This document shows, one piece after another, positions 27,881-40,608 of a stretch of 64,000 bases of DNA. The stretch covers positions 17,724,469 to 17,788,468 of the forward strand of contig NC_088112.1 of NCBI RefSeq assembly GCF_036370855.1, given 5' to 3'. The stretch is from Dromaius novaehollandiae (taxonomy: Eukaryota > Chordata > Aves > Casuariiformes > Dromaiidae). Each line of letters starts with the position of its first letter. Positions within the stretch are counted from its first letter, which is position 1. The notes under the pieces were generated by a model that searched no databases, was not told the origin of the DNA, and saw nothing but the letters and a program-made list of their open reading frames with translations. Both the position numbers and the translations under genes were made by a program.

Positions 27881-28619
27881 CAGATTAGGAAAGAGGCATG
27901 TTAAATCCATTTTGGCTGCACTGTATCTAGCCAGTCAGGCATGAGAAAAATTGAATAAATATAAAATGCCTTGCTGTGCTGCCTTATCTCTGTTGTCATC
28001 AGTTGTGTGTGTTTTAAAGGAAGCAAATGGCAGTAGTTAAAGTGAGGCAGTTTGGTTTCTTTTGTCATCATGTTTCAAGGGCAAGAACCTGGAGGTTAAG
28101 GAGAAATAGGGCTCTTTTGAGTTATATTTCAATTCCTGTTGGAAAAACTATTTGACATGAATAAATATGGAGTGTTTATTTTAGCTGCCTCTTTTCACAA
28201 GGGAATCAAGTACAGTGCAGAAAGAACTTGAATGCAACTAATGGAAGAGCAAAATATGCATGCACTTAAAATGAATACCACAGAATAAAAAAGATGGTTT
28301 AAAATAATTTGGAAATTTTTTCCTTCCTTCTCCTCGCCCCCCATCTTTTGAAAATGAGGTGCTGTATTGGATGGAAGGTGGGGAGAAATCCATGAATTCT
28401 ATTTTGCAGGAGTAAAATAATCTGAATTAACTACACACACATGTGCATGCACGATGCAGTGCTGCTAATCTAAAATTTTTACTCCAGAAAAAACTATTCC
28501 TGGAATATTAATGTCAGTGCTTTATACGAGTTCTGTGTCTATTAATAATCTAACAGATGGCTGTGCGTTCTGATGATTTGGATTCTGGGTGCTTTGATTA
28601 ATCTGTTTTCTCCCTTATC

Positions 28620-29760
28620 CCTAACAAGAGACAGCAACTGTGGAGCTTGGCAGCTGTTTCTCCTGCGAACGTGAAAGCCTTCTCCCACTGCGATTGCTAC
28701 AGACGTTCCTGTCGGCCACCCTTGTGCCTTCTCTAGCCCATGAGAAACGATCCCAGTGCGGCCGTTTCTGAGCGCCGGGGCTGCAGTCGGCAGCTCTGTC
28801 GTACAGCGGGGAGATACTCCGGCCCAGGAGCTGCAGTGCCAGGGCTGCTCCCAGCCTCTCCTGGGACAGCCTTTGCCTGGACCAGGTTTTCAGTAAGTGG
28901 GCCTTACAGGACAGGGGCCTGCAGACTCGAGAAAAAGCTGGCCATGGTCTTGTGTCTTTAATGCTAGAACTGCCTGTTGGCACTGGGATGGCAAACAATT
29001 TTTTCTGATGTTTCATCACTTTATGGAAAGTGCAACACCACTGCTCCGTTGTGGATCAGTTGTGCGATAATATGACTGTGGGAAAATCATCCTAACTTCT
29101 AGCTTTTAGTGCTCTTCCCTATCTCCTTTCTTACACTTCTAAACACTGATTTACACACTTACATTAGCGAGCACTCTGGGAGAGAGCTCTGCAAGGTTGC
29201 TCACCTTGGCATTAACCTGGTGCTGACGTGCTGTTAACAGATAACGCAGATGAAATGAGTACCCTTCCTGCCTGCTCCCCCTGTACAAGCTCACCGCTAA
29301 TGCTGGTGCTGCTTAAAAGCAGCACAAGACTCATCGGCCCCGTTGCCATAGTGAACGGGAGCCGACGAGAAGGATGTTGCCTTTCTGCTGGTGGGGGGGT
29401 TTGCACTGCAGACCTTGTCTGAAGAAAAGTTTACCTGGTCAGAAGCTGATAAGCCCCGCCGTTGGTGCATGAACGGCACAGACTGTATCAGAGCGGAAAG
29501 AGGAAGATAACGGCACAAAACGCTGCTTTGAAGGCCGCTCCGGCAGCGGGGGCAGAGACAAGGGTCTGGCCGCAGGAGATAGTTTCTTCGAGCTGGAGGC
29601 TCCATTCTGTGTTTCCAGACGACAGTCCCGCCGTGCAGGTGCTTCTGTGCACTTCAGACAGCTTTCCGCAGCGTGGGCCAGCACCAGCCTGCAGAAAGGC
29701 CTACGCGCGCCTACAGTTCCTCCTACGCTCTCAAAAATCATGTCCCATGATTCTTCGGAC
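28620..29760. promoter_or_regulatory. CpG-enriched stretch
   Basis: Two CpG-richer patches (about 28.62-28.83 and 29.23-29.72 kb) contrast with the AT-rich DNA on either side. Open frames on both strands overlap here because of the GC content, and none resembles a known family. They may be a promoter-type island or simply GC-rich intergenic DNA. Confidence 0.3.
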
Positions 29761-32249
29761 AATCTTGGAACACCTTTTCCATAGGGTGACTTTCATGGCT
29801 TCTGAGCTTCAGGATAAGGACTCGGGGTACTCCAGAGCAACATAAATAAGATATGGCAGCTGGCATCTGATTGACTCCTTGCTTCCTATATTAATTATAA
29901 CATTAATCAGACACAGTACCACATAGTATTGATTTTTTTCTACTCCCCCTCTAGATTTACATTTATACACATGCCCTGCTCTCCTTTCACCTTCTCCATG
30001 GCTTCTCTAAGACAATTCCTTGTATTAATTTCCTGACAATTTAAAGGTCAACGATGAAGAGAGTTGTGTATTTTTTTTCCCTTGAGGCAGAGCAAAAACC
30101 CTGTTCCAGACTTCAAGCTTGTATGGAGCTGGGATGTTTTGAAAAATTGCTTCTTATTTTGGTCTGGCTTTGGATGGAACTTGTGATTCTCTGGAATGAC
30201 CTGGCCTTGGAACGCAGCGCTGCTGCCATGTGCGGTTAAAGCTCCACGTGCTGGAAATAGTTCCTCCAGGCGAGTTGTGGGATTCAGCCTCCCTCGGCTC
30301 TGGTCTTATGCCAGCTGTGTGTTTCTGTGCATCATTTCTGATCTCTGAAAGAGAGAACAGAGTACGCTCAGTTCATATTTTGTAAGGTAACGCTGGCACT
30401 GTGGACAGAGAAGATGGGACTGTTCCAAAAAGGATGTTGAATTACCCAAGCATGTGTGTGTCTGAGATTACTAGATAAAAGCTCATAATTTGTCTCAAAA
30501 GCTGATGATAATTGGGCTCTGTTCTTGTAAACCACATCTATCAGCACTTTCTGCTCTTTAACCTGGTGGTAGAGACAAGTTGCTAGCAAGGGCGAAACCA
30601 CAGTCACCCGCAGGCAGCTGCACCTAGCTTATGGAAGAGGCGGAGGGCATCTCCTCATCCCAGCCATGACTCTCTGGGTGGTGTGTTGAAATAGCTGTGT
30701 GCAGTGGATGCAGAGCGCCAAATCTGCTCGAGACAAGCAAAAACCAGAGGGGTGGGGAAAAGTAATAATACCTAAAAATATTTGCCTCCTGAACTCTGAG
30801 CTAATTATTTATTGTGCTGGATATGTTGAATAAACGGAAACAAAATCTCCTCTCTCTACCTGCAGAGAAGAGACCCTGGGCAAATCAGTCTTGGCTCTTT
30901 GATGAGCTCTGGGTCCAGGTGCTTAGTGACTTCCCTGGTGGTGACTTCAGTGGTCTGAATTTCTTAAAACTTCTGGCTGCAGTCCCGTATTGCCTGATAA
31001 CACTTTTTTCTTTTTTGTAAAAAAAAAAAAAAAAAGAAGAAGAAAAAGAAACAAAATAATATAAAGAAAACACTCATCACTTGATTTAAACAAAACCAAA
31101 CTAAATTGGTTATCTGTTTGTCTTTTTATGATGCTTGTTCTCATAAAAAGATGCTGCCGTATCCTCATAGAGGAGGAAAAGGTGTATGCCGCTAGGTGCT
31201 GTAAGAACTTGCTCTTTTAAAGCTTTTGGGCTTGTCAGGAATCCTGTATGTTGCCCTATTCCATAACCTAATGCTTTTGTGGGTAGATAGGGAGGTCTCC
31301 AGCTAGAAAGCACCACAGAGACCGCAGGGCAAGGCATTTTGGGGCCAAGTTGCTGTAAAAATAGGGATGGATCCTCACTCCTGTGACTCCAGCAAAGAGC
31401 TGGAAAGTTTTGAGCTTTTGCTCGTCGCAGCAGCGCAGCTGACCAGGGCATCGCTGCCTCCTGGCCTGCCTCTGCTCCAGCCTCTGAAGCCACTTCAGTG
31501 GTGGCTGGAGGCATTCCTGCATGTGCCGGAGTTAATCGAGGCCCTTGGATCCCTTCCAGGGGAAAGACACTATCAAATGTAAGGACTCTGTGGCGCCAGC
31601 ATGCAGAAAGGGGTGGGAAAGGAAAGTGAGGCTCTTTTTTCCCCCCAGACCAGCGGTGTTGAGCCGAACACCCACTAGATGTCAGGGTTGGGTCTGGATT
31701 GGGGCTGGCTGCTGAAACTGCCTGGAGCTGGAAGTCCCGGGGAAGGAAAAACTGCAGGATATTATCAGGCACAGTAGTAGCTGGTGACAAACGTTTTATA
31801 AAAGAAAGCTATGAATTAATTTTCACAACTTAAGGCAGAAAGAGCAGCTGGGGGGACGATTTAAAAAGCAGAGGCTCCTGGCAGGAGAGGGCACTGTGTG
31901 CTTTGCTACGCCCCAAGGAACATGGATTTGAGATGAGCTTATTTTAAATGGGAGGCCGTGGGGCTGCTGTGCTGAGTGCAAGGGAGGTTTTTCTTTTTTT
32001 CTGGAGAAACAAATATGGAAGAACAGCAGCTTTATGAACAGAGAGCTGAAGTGTTTCTGCACCCCTGGCCCAGCCGTCCAGGTTCTGCTGGCACCGTCAC
32101 GCAGCCACCCTGCTGCTACCTGTCTTACAGGTTGTAATAATTAGCTTAAAGTATGAGGAAATGCCCTGCTTCCTGCAGGTTGTCCAATCCATCGAAGCAT
32201 AGCTGTGGTGAATTCCTGCTCGGTGCTAAGGTCAAACACAGGGTGCAGT

Positions 32250-32880
32250 TTGCAGAAGGGTTTGGCTGGGAGGACAGTGGCCGAAGCCGTGGCGCCTCGT
32301 GCCGCTGCCGCGCGGTCCCGCAGTGGTGCAGCTGTGCACCACGTGCAGCTCTCCTGCGAGACCCTCATGCGTGCTTGGGCTGCCCGCCTGCAAATGTGCA
32401 ATCCCTTTCGTGAGCTACCGATCATACTGGGGCCCGGGGTGCCAGTTTTACGTTGGTTCTGATTTCTGCCTCTCGATGGGTCTTTACCACTGCATATCGG
32501 TCACGGTGATTTCACTACTTTACACATCTACCGAATTAAAAGCATATAACTAAAGGCTTTCCGATCCCTCCAGCCTGCCTGCTGCGGGTTGGGCCTCAGG
32601 GCTGCACGGGGCAGCTCCGCAGGGCCGCTGGCAACGGCCGCGGCACCGGGCTTTTGGCAGCTGCTGCACAAGAGCAACTTTATCCTCGAGACAAGGTCTC
32701 ATTGTGGCCCTCCAGCTCGGGTCGGCGCGAGCAGGAGAGCAGAGGACGTCGGCGCTTCTGCCGCCTGCGTGACAGTGGCTGATTCATAAAGCAGATCCTC
32801 GCTACAAACGGTGGCGTGTGTTGGCAGCCGGGAAGCAGCCAGTCCCGTCCGTGCCGCAGGGACGATAATGAACCGGAGCC
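32250..32880. promoter_or_regulatory. CpG island-like region
   Basis: Strong CpG clustering: about 13 CpG within 32281-32400 and close to 30 within 32580-32880. GC is high, with motifs such as GGCCGCGGCACCGGG and GGTCGGCGCGAG. It is followed at 32935-32942 by an octamer ATGCAAAT. It is one of the best promoter candidates in the right half. By human synteny it could serve RASGEF1C on the + strand, but no coding exon of that gene is seen here. Confidence 0.45.
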
Positions 32881-35713
32881 ACAACATGTGCAGCTTGTGC
32901 ATCACTCCTGAACAAAAGGAGCTTTACTAAATATATGCAAATAACTTTAATAAAGCCTCTTTTGTTCTCCCCTCCCTTCTCCGTTTTTCTCTTTGTTTAC
33001 CTGTTTGCTTTCAGTTTTGGGTTGTAGGGATTTCATTTTGGGGGAACATGGGGTTTCCTTGGAAATGCGTGTTTGATATAACTCTCTCACCCTTTGTTTT
33101 GTTCCATACAATAACTCCTATTGGGATAGACCAGGGAAAACTGTTTAGGACGGAACATTAGCCTTTCTCATGGATTTTATTTTCAGCTGGAGACAGTTTT
33201 GATGTAATTCTCCACTTAATTTTTATTTTAAATCTGCAGATCCGAAAGGAAGGATTTTAAAAAAATCTGGTATTGTTCAGCCTATTTCAGTGCTAAAGGC
33301 AAATCACCTTTCTAATGCTTTGAAAACCACCTCTCGACCACTTATAGGGAGCGGTCTGTTTAATTCAGGACTTGTAGTTCTGTTTAACATTAACGGGAGC
33401 TACTGATTTTCAGTCTATTATTCAGTTTTAGGTATTTTTTTTTCAGGATCTTCCCCAGGTGTGTTGCCATGTGGGATTTTTGTCTTTGCTTAAGGACAAG
33501 GCTTTGCCTTTCAAAATAGTAAAGAAGTGAAGGGCTCTTGGAATACTTCTGGAAACTATCCTTTTGACAAATGTTTGCTGCTTTACTTAAAGTGAGCTGT
33601 CGTGTTTATCTGCATTTTGAATGGTGTCTATAAACACAGCAGCTGTCTGCATGCAAACGGGACTTTCCGGCGGTGCATAATATCAAAAGAATCTTATTAC
33701 GAGTTTAAAAAAAGAGCAAGAAAGACTCAAGAGGCTCAAACGATGCCAGCTTCCTATCAGCTCCAATGATAGTCTAGACATCTAGGAGAGTCATCAGATT
33801 AATGCGACGTATGTTCTGCAGTTACAGCTCTAAGTTTCTTACGTTCACTGTTCCTGACTGTTTTCCTGCAGGAATGGGTATAGCCCTGCGGTGTTCGAGC
33901 TTTCCTTCCTCCTGCCTCTGAGCCTGCAAATCTGTAACCAGGAGGAAGCAGGAACTTTTCCTCTGTCCCACTTTTTACTAATTTCTTTCCCTCCTCTGAC
34001 AGTCACTTATATTTGGGTATTGCAGGTGACCTCTTCCATAAACTACAACTTAAGGCACACTAAGATGTGTCTCGCTAGCAGCAACAGCAAACAGGTGCCT
34101 AGTTCCTAGGTGAGCCAGTGGGTTGTTCCCAAACTGCTGTGGCTCATACAGAGTTGGTGTGAACAGGACAGGAGCTGGGGCACCCGTGTAAGGTGGGCAT
34201 ACCCAGAGAGCTGGTGGTCCAACCCTAGCCTGTATTTGGCTTCACTGATTCCCCAAACACAACTGCACCTGCTCTTCCATGGGCTTCGTCAGCAAGCGCA
34301 CAAATGCGCGGTGAGATATGACAGCTTCTTCAGAAGGAGACGGTTTCTCCTTAAGATGAGCATAACCAGCTCCTCTCGAGCTCGTCTGCTCTTCAGGGGA
34401 AAAATAAACAGTCTCTCCAGCTGCAGTAATAAATGTGTGAAACATTACAAAAGTTGGCAAAAAACTATTATCACTTGCTATTTAGGAATTACGTTCCTTG
34501 CTTTGGATTTGCAAAGCCAGGGATCACAGCGTAAGCGTTCCACGCTGTCCCTCATAATGGGACTAGATCCCCTCTTGGAGTAGGCGCAGAGCTCGTGCAA
34601 AGCAACGCTCCTTGGGCCAGCTGCAAGGGGAAAATTCATCCCTGCCTCTCTGCACTGTGCTGGTTCCCAGAAAAGAAATACCAGAAAGCCATGGGAAAGG
34701 CTGTTTTCAGGATATCTTCCGGCCCATCCAGAAACAGAAAATGTCAGGAATTTCCCAAGAAAACCTAAACTCTTTGATTTTCTATTTGAACTGTCTAGAA
34801 CTTGGTAAGACAGAAAAGAAAACTTGAGGGTGTGCTGCTTTACCAAAAGCTCTAACATGGGTCATTTTGTACGGGGCTCTCTTTTATCTTCTTCTTTTCT
34901 TTTTTTTTAATCACAGCTATAATTTATTTGGTGCTTCTGGGTTCTTGGCTTTTTTTATTCTGTTTTTTGTTGACAAAGGCATGTTGAGGATGGTGCTGAG
35001 CTTGTACTCAGTTGTGTGTTGTTTGTATATTAGGAACAGGGTGAAAAAAAATAGCAAGAAAAAATCATTGAAGGGCTTGACTAAAAGTAGCATTTCTTTG
35101 CTAGCATTTTCTGGGGATATGGCAAAATTCACCAGTCTCCAAGCAAAAATACTGGAGAAAAATATTCTCCTGTTTTTCCTCTTTCTCGTTCTTCTCCATC
35201 CCCTCTCAACTTTAACACTCTGCCAGGATATTTAGACTTTATCTGCATGTGGCCCTAAATTTGGGGCGTACATCGCCTTGCAGCTCCAGTGCGAAAGCTG
35301 GCTGAGAGCTGCTCCAGGTGCACCAAATTTCCCAGAAAGATACTACAGCTTCTATGAATTGACACTCATGGTTTTTATGCAGCTGCCTCTGAATTTCACT
35401 CGCCGTTAACCTTGACTGCGATGCGTATAGCTAGCCCGCACGCACAATTGACCATTAATTGATTTCTTAAAGCAGATTGCCTCTGGAGCAGCCCTCTCTC
35501 CTGTCTGTGGGTCGCTTCTCTGGGCCGGCGGCAGATCGGACTCCTTTACTGGATCACTGGTGTCGTTCAACAAGTTGTTTTATCTGGTCAGAGCAAGCTG
35601 AGAGCAGTGGAATTCATAGAAGGAATAAATACATGTTCTTTTTCAGACCAGTTATATAAATGCATATGCAAAATGGAGCAAACCACAGCTTTAAGGCTTT
35701 TAAAACCGTGGCA

Positions 35714-35743
35714 TTTTATTATTATTAAAAAATAATAATAAAA
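35714..35743. repeat. Perfect AT-rich inverted repeat (13-bp arms, 4-nt loop)
   Basis: Arms TTTTATTATTATT (35714-35726) and AATAATAATAAAA (35731-35743) are exact reverse complements around AAAA. It lies 30 nt before a CpG-rich patch. Confidence 0.85.
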
Positions 35744-35769
35744 GCTTACTGATTTGAACATAGACGACC

Positions 35770-35895
35770 GAATGTTGTTCCTGCTGCCCCGTGGAAGTGC
35801 CGCTGGTCGCAGGCTGGCTCCTGGCGCCGGCGCTGGGCGCTCGCCCGTGTGGGGCGGCGGCGGGAGGAGGGACGCCTCCCCGAGAAACCGGTTAT
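35770..35895. promoter_or_regulatory. Short CpG-dense patch
   Basis: About 19 CpG in some 130 nt, with GGCGCCGGCGCTGGGCGCTC and GGGGCGGCGGCGGG (Sp1-like GC boxes). It is flanked on both sides by AT-rich unique DNA, which makes the patch stand out. Confidence 0.4.
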
Positions 35896-36139
35896 TTATC
35901 TTTGCTAATTAGCGATAATAGCAACCCTCACACTGTGTTTCCCGAGGAAAAGGGTCTGATTTTTGTGTGGTGCTTCATGCTGTAGAGGAAAATTCTGATT
36001 GTTTCAAAGATCGTTTAAATGAAGGAAGATGAAAGCAAGCACTTTGCTGCTACGGCTGGTATTCCAGCGGGGCTCTCCTGTGTGATAAAACTACGTTTCT
36101 ACAGAAAATAATTTTTTCCCCTCCCTCTTCCACTTAATC

Positions 36140-36159
36140 AAAAAAAAAAAAAAAAAAAA
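36140..36159. repeat. Poly-A tract
   Basis: Twenty consecutive A, with no recognisable retrocopy attached upstream. Confidence 0.9.
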
Positions 36160-36625
36160 GGATTGAGAGGGAAAATACCCATGGTAGGCCCTTTGATTGA
36201 ATTGCTTTTCCCCAAATGTCCCTTGAATGGAGCAGTCATAATGCTGAGTCATTACCAGCCATTTGCATCTACAATAACAACAGGGAAAAAGATAAAAAAT
36301 CAATGTAGGAATCAATACCGAGCTCTTTGCTCTAGGTCTTTTGCCCGGAGCTTATCATTAGTAGACACTCAAGGAGGAGAGTACTATTAATTAGAGGAAG
36401 CATTTGTAATTCAGAGGAAATGAGTGGCTGCTGCAGAAAGCCCTGGATTGTTTGTTAGCTGAGTGTCTCACCTTTGGAAGTGTATTTATTTTGCCTTCCA
36501 CCACTGGACTCCTCCGGGGTCTGGCCAAAGCAGCTCCTTTTGCTCTTTTTAAACCCAGCAGCCACTGCGTTTCCAGGCCGGGAGGTCGCAGTGGGAACCA
36601 GGCCCCCGGCGGCCATTTCCCGTCA

Positions 36626-36710
36626 CCGCAGCCTCCATTTTGGGGCGATGAGGCCGCAGCTGCCATTTTGGGGCTCGGAGGCCATGGCCACCTGGGCCCC
36701 ATGGCGGGGT
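36626..36710. repeat. 28-bp tandem repeat with YY1-like CCATTTTGGGG cores
   Basis: Unit 1 (36626-36653) and unit 2 (36654-36681) both read CCGCAG..CCATTTTGGGG..GAGG with a few mismatches. A decayed third unit starts at 36682 with CCATGG and GCCCCATGGCGG. A further GGCGGCCATTTCCCG lies just upstream at 36607-36622. Each unit has a GCCAT/CCAT core like a YY1 site. Confidence 0.6.
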
Positions 36711-37304
36711 GACTGCGCCGGGTCCCTTCCATGCCCCGCTGCAGCGGGATAAGGTCAGTGAACATGCCTTTAGTTCACAGACACAGGGCCCAAAGTTTTT
36801 TTTTTTTTAGAGCATTTTGGGAGAGTTCTAATAAATTAAAAACCCTGGAGAGTGTGCACGGTCCTGCCCAGACTGGCTGGCTGCGAACCTGGCTCTTGGC
36901 AGTGTGTTTGCTTTATTGTTTGCGGTTATGTATTTACTTTAATTAAAAACATGCACTTAAACCACATTTGAGATACTCAGTTTCTCCTCTTCATCATGAT
37001 TTAGTTCATCCCAAGCAGCCATTATTAGGTGGCTTTGTATTTTGATTTTGCTTTTTTTCCCCCCCCCCCACTTGTTATTACTACCGTGAAATCGTTTACA
37101 GGCCCCAGGGAGGACAGAAAAGAAATCTCTTTAAAAACAGCAATTATTCTTAGTAAAATATTCTAAATAATTCATTGCTCATTGGCTGCAGCATGCTATT
37201 AAATGCCTTTTAGCTACTACTCGTATAAACTCTTAAAGCTCTGGTTCAAAGCCAAGCTCAGGTTAATGATACAGCAAATTCTGGAGAAACCTCAGCACTG
37301 TCGA

Positions 37305-37465
37305 GAAAGCGATGCCTGAAAACAGCCCTGAGGAGTCAGGCAACGTCTGGGAGCGCCCGGCCGTGGCCCGGGACGGCGGCGGTAGCGCAGTGGCACGGGC
37401 TCTGCAAGACAACAACGCCCCACGGCCGTGCGGCGGGTCCCCGCCAGACACAGCATCCTGACTTG
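37305..37465. promoter_or_regulatory. CpG-dense patch
   Basis: About 18 CpG in 145 nt, including GGCCGTGGCCCGGGACGGCG. It contains a 49-codon + strand open frame from ATG 37312 to TGA 37459-37461, too short and unfamiliar to call a gene. Confidence 0.3.
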
Positions 37466-37476
37466 CTTGCACAGTG

Positions 37477-37527
37477 CCTATACACATATATCTATATACA
37501 TATATATACCTATATATATGTATATTG
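37477..37527. repeat. (TA)n-rich simple repeat
   Basis: Imperfect TATATA/TACATA microsatellite directly after the CpG patch that ends near 37460. Confidence 0.8.
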
Positions 37528-37826
37528 AAGAGCTGCCACTCTGCTGTGGTGGCTCAGGGTAGGCTAGTCACATTCAGACCGGCGTCCGTGCCCCTGCTGG
37601 CCGAAGGGACGTACCAGTGCTTCCAGCAGTAACTTCTGCCTGTATTGTCACTGATTTTGTATTTGTGAGGTTATATAGATACTCGGCGGTTTGTTTCAGC
37701 TGAGGGTTTTTAAGTGTGTATTTTTGCTTCGTCCAGCAGTATTTGCATGAAGATGCTCGTGTGGGCGTGAGAGGGAGCCAAGGAATCCAGCGTTGTGCTG
37801 GTGTCGCTGTGCTTGGTTTTAACTAC

Positions 37827-37850
37827 TCTGTTAGGATTTCTGTTAGGATT
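37827..37850. repeat. 12-bp tandem duplication
   Basis: TCTGTTAGGATT occurs twice in direct succession. Confidence 0.9.
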
Positions 37851-38143
37851 TCTGCCCTCAGAAAGTCTTCTCCTTCCGGCCAGCATTCTGGAGAAGCTGG
37901 GCGGAAAATATCGGTAGTGCTGAAATGCCACATCAGTGTAATGCTCTCACAACAGAGCCATCAAGATTTAAGAATGCTTTAATACACAGAAGAAAGGGCA
38001 ATGAATCGCAGTATCGCAGTGTCTCTATTAACTTACTTCTCCATCCGCCTGTTTGTTATGCATGCACGCTGAAAATAAATGAATGTGATCGGCAGGCTGC
38101 ACTAAATGCAGTGTGAAAGATTCCCCATCTTTGTGGCCTGAAG

Positions 38144-38165
38144 TTGTTTTGTTTTGTTTTGTTTT
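38144..38165. repeat. (TTTTG)n simple repeat
   Basis: Four tandem copies of a TTTTG unit. Confidence 0.85.
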
Positions 38166-39090
38166 AATCATGTGCCTGGTCACCTCGGTTGTATATTTGT
38201 TTCTATTTGGTTTGCTCTCAGTGGTTTCCTTTTCCCACATGTGGTTAAATCCCAGACTCTGATCTGGACAAGTTTTTGCTTAATATGCAACAGCGCTCTC
38301 GGTCGCTTTTGTGCTGCCGTTTCAGGGAGACACCCCAAAAAGTGCGAGTGGTGGCTGGCCCGGGACAGGAGGGGAGCCTCTGGGGTCAGGCACATCTCCT
38401 GACCATCCAGCTGAGCAGCTGCTTCTCCTCCTGTCGGAAAGCCTTTTCCCAGCACACGGTGGGTGGGCTGGGGTGAAGGACACCGAGCTCTGGAGCCAGC
38501 TATGTGGCTGCGCAGCACAGGGTCCAGCTCGCCTCAAACACTTTCCTCAGTTAGCATCATTAGCATCTCTTTGCAGAGCACATCCTAAACATCTGGGTAA
38601 AGAAGCAATAGATACAACGAGGTGCACTTTTAAAAGCCACTATGTATATCAGATTGCAAGGCTGCTTTTATAAACAATTTAAGCAGAGTTTGAGTACTTT
38701 TGCAGTCTCTAGGATGTTTCCAAAGGAAATGGCTAGCAAGATCAATTAAAGTTTTTTTCAATATCATTGTCATTTGAAAAATGAACACTGTGGAGGGTTT
38801 CAGCAGTCACTGAGCTATTCATTTTGTTATTTCAAGTGTAAAATAGGCTAAATCATGACTTAAAACAGACCAACTTGCAGAGATGATTCAGCTTAGTTTT
38901 CAGGAAACATTATTTTGTTCATAGACCTGAAAAATATTCATCTCAGCTGCTGGCCTTGATCCAGAAGCATGCTTGCCCTCGGTCAGTGGGATCTCTCCTT
39001 CAGGCTCAATTAAAAATGTGGGATTTGCAGGATCAGGGTCACGGCATTGTTCAGAAACCAGTGGACATGACGTAAGGTCTTTTTCCCGGA

Positions 39091-39265
39091 AGGTCTCAAA
39101 GTGTTTCACAAACAGTGACCTTCACCATATCTCTTGGAGGTAGATAAATAGTAATATCCTAATTTTACAGATGACTAAACAGCATAGAGTGTTTAAATGG
39201 CTTCCCCAAGGTCAAACAAGACAGTGGTGGAGCTGGGAATAGAGCCCTATTGTGCTGAATCCCAT
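39091..39265 (-). mobile_element. MIR-type SINE remnant
   Basis: In reverse orientation it shows the order CTCAAAGTGTTTCACAAAC, AATTTTACAGATGACTAAAC, CCCAAGGTCAAACAAGACAG and GAGCTGGGAATAGAGCCC, matching the complement of the MIR core (TTTACAGATGAGGAAACTGAGG .. CCAAGGTCACACAGC). It is old and divergent. Confidence 0.75.
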
Positions 39266-40595
39266 CGCTTCCTGTAATAACTGTGAGCAGGCCATGCCTT
39301 GCAGCAGCCTGGGATGGTGTGGTGTGGAATTTAAATGGATCTCAATTTCATATACAGCGAATGCCAGGATATAAACTGGTTTTTGGAGCAAATCTTTTAT
39401 CTGTCCATTTTTAAGGACTTTTTCATTTCATTCGGCAGAAATCAGGCTCTTAGAAATTGGAAAATAAGCTGCCTCCTGAATGACAGCTATGAGGGAACAA
39501 TCGAGTTATGGGATTAATTTGTTTGATTAAATCTTTAAAGAGTTTACTCTGAAGAGTGCAGACAGGCCTGCAGATTAGTACAGGCACAGTAGTGGGCAAA
39601 GGAGTTATTTAGATAGAGCCAGTGCTCTATCTTTCATTTTTCTCAGTCCATAATTACTAACAAATAAAATAAGAGCAGAACCACAACTGAAGCTGTGGAA
39701 TTAACTACCATGCTATTTTTTCCCTCAAGGATAATAAAAGAGTGCAAGTGACTCAGGTCTACCAAAGTGCCTCCTTCAGCCACCAGCACCTGACATTTGG
39801 GTTGTGCTGAGAAACCAGACAGTCGCTGTGTTTGTGTAAATCACCTCACTGTGAGTGATCTGCTCTCAGGATTTTGCTCCAAGAAGGAACCACACTTTAT
39901 CTGGAAGGAACTTCAGTGTTGGGCAACATAAATTGTGCCTGAATCAGGCTCTTAGCAGGCTATTTAAAGATGCATGGCTCATATTTCTATAGCACTGCTG
40001 AAATAAGGACCCAAGGCAGCCACTTATCAAACTTGTGGGCCAGAAATGTTGACATCTGACCCTAACTTTAAAACATGCGTGTTTACTGTGGCCTTGGTAT
40101 TTAGAGGTACCTCCTAAAGCTGCTATAGATATTTCAGGATTTCCACTGTAATAACTTACTGCTGGAGAGGAAGACGCATAGCAGAACCATGCTACAGGCA
40201 AAAATCTGGTTACATGTTCTCAGTTTAAGAGCAAGCCATTTAGAAAAATCTGTCACCCTGTTTCAATTTTGTTTTAAATCACAAGTATAAACATAAAGGA
40301 TTTTCAAAAGTGTATTCAGTATTTCCATAACTTGCTTTAACTTTTAAAGAGGAAATTCTATGGTCTATGTGACTAATTGTCTATTTTATCTAATGATCTG
40401 CTCCCTACAAGCACACCAAGCATTTTCACCTAACCCCATGTTCGAAAGCTATCAGGAGCATAAAGCATGTGCATTTTGCTACGTAGAAACCATTTCACTT
40501 TGCCAGGTTTTAGGCTGAAAACATCCCAGGCCACTGACCCAGGCACAGCTGGCCCTGTAAAATGTTCCCAGCTGTGAGTGGCTGCCAGAGGAGAT

Positions 40596-40608
40596 CCCCC
40601 CCCCCCCC
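40596..40608. repeat. Poly-C tract
   Basis: Thirteen consecutive C. Similar homopolymers occur at 45369-45379 (G11) and 61851-61860 (C10). Confidence 0.9.

Noticed and set aside
27401..27910. Open frames upstream of the coiled-coil gene on both strands
   Set aside because: The - strand frames (27404-27649, 27725-27910) do not connect in frame to exon 1, which has an in-frame stop just before its ATG. At most they are 5' UTR.
34110..34583. 157-codon + strand frame
   Set aside because: No recognised domain or conserved-looking pattern; overlapped by - strand frames.
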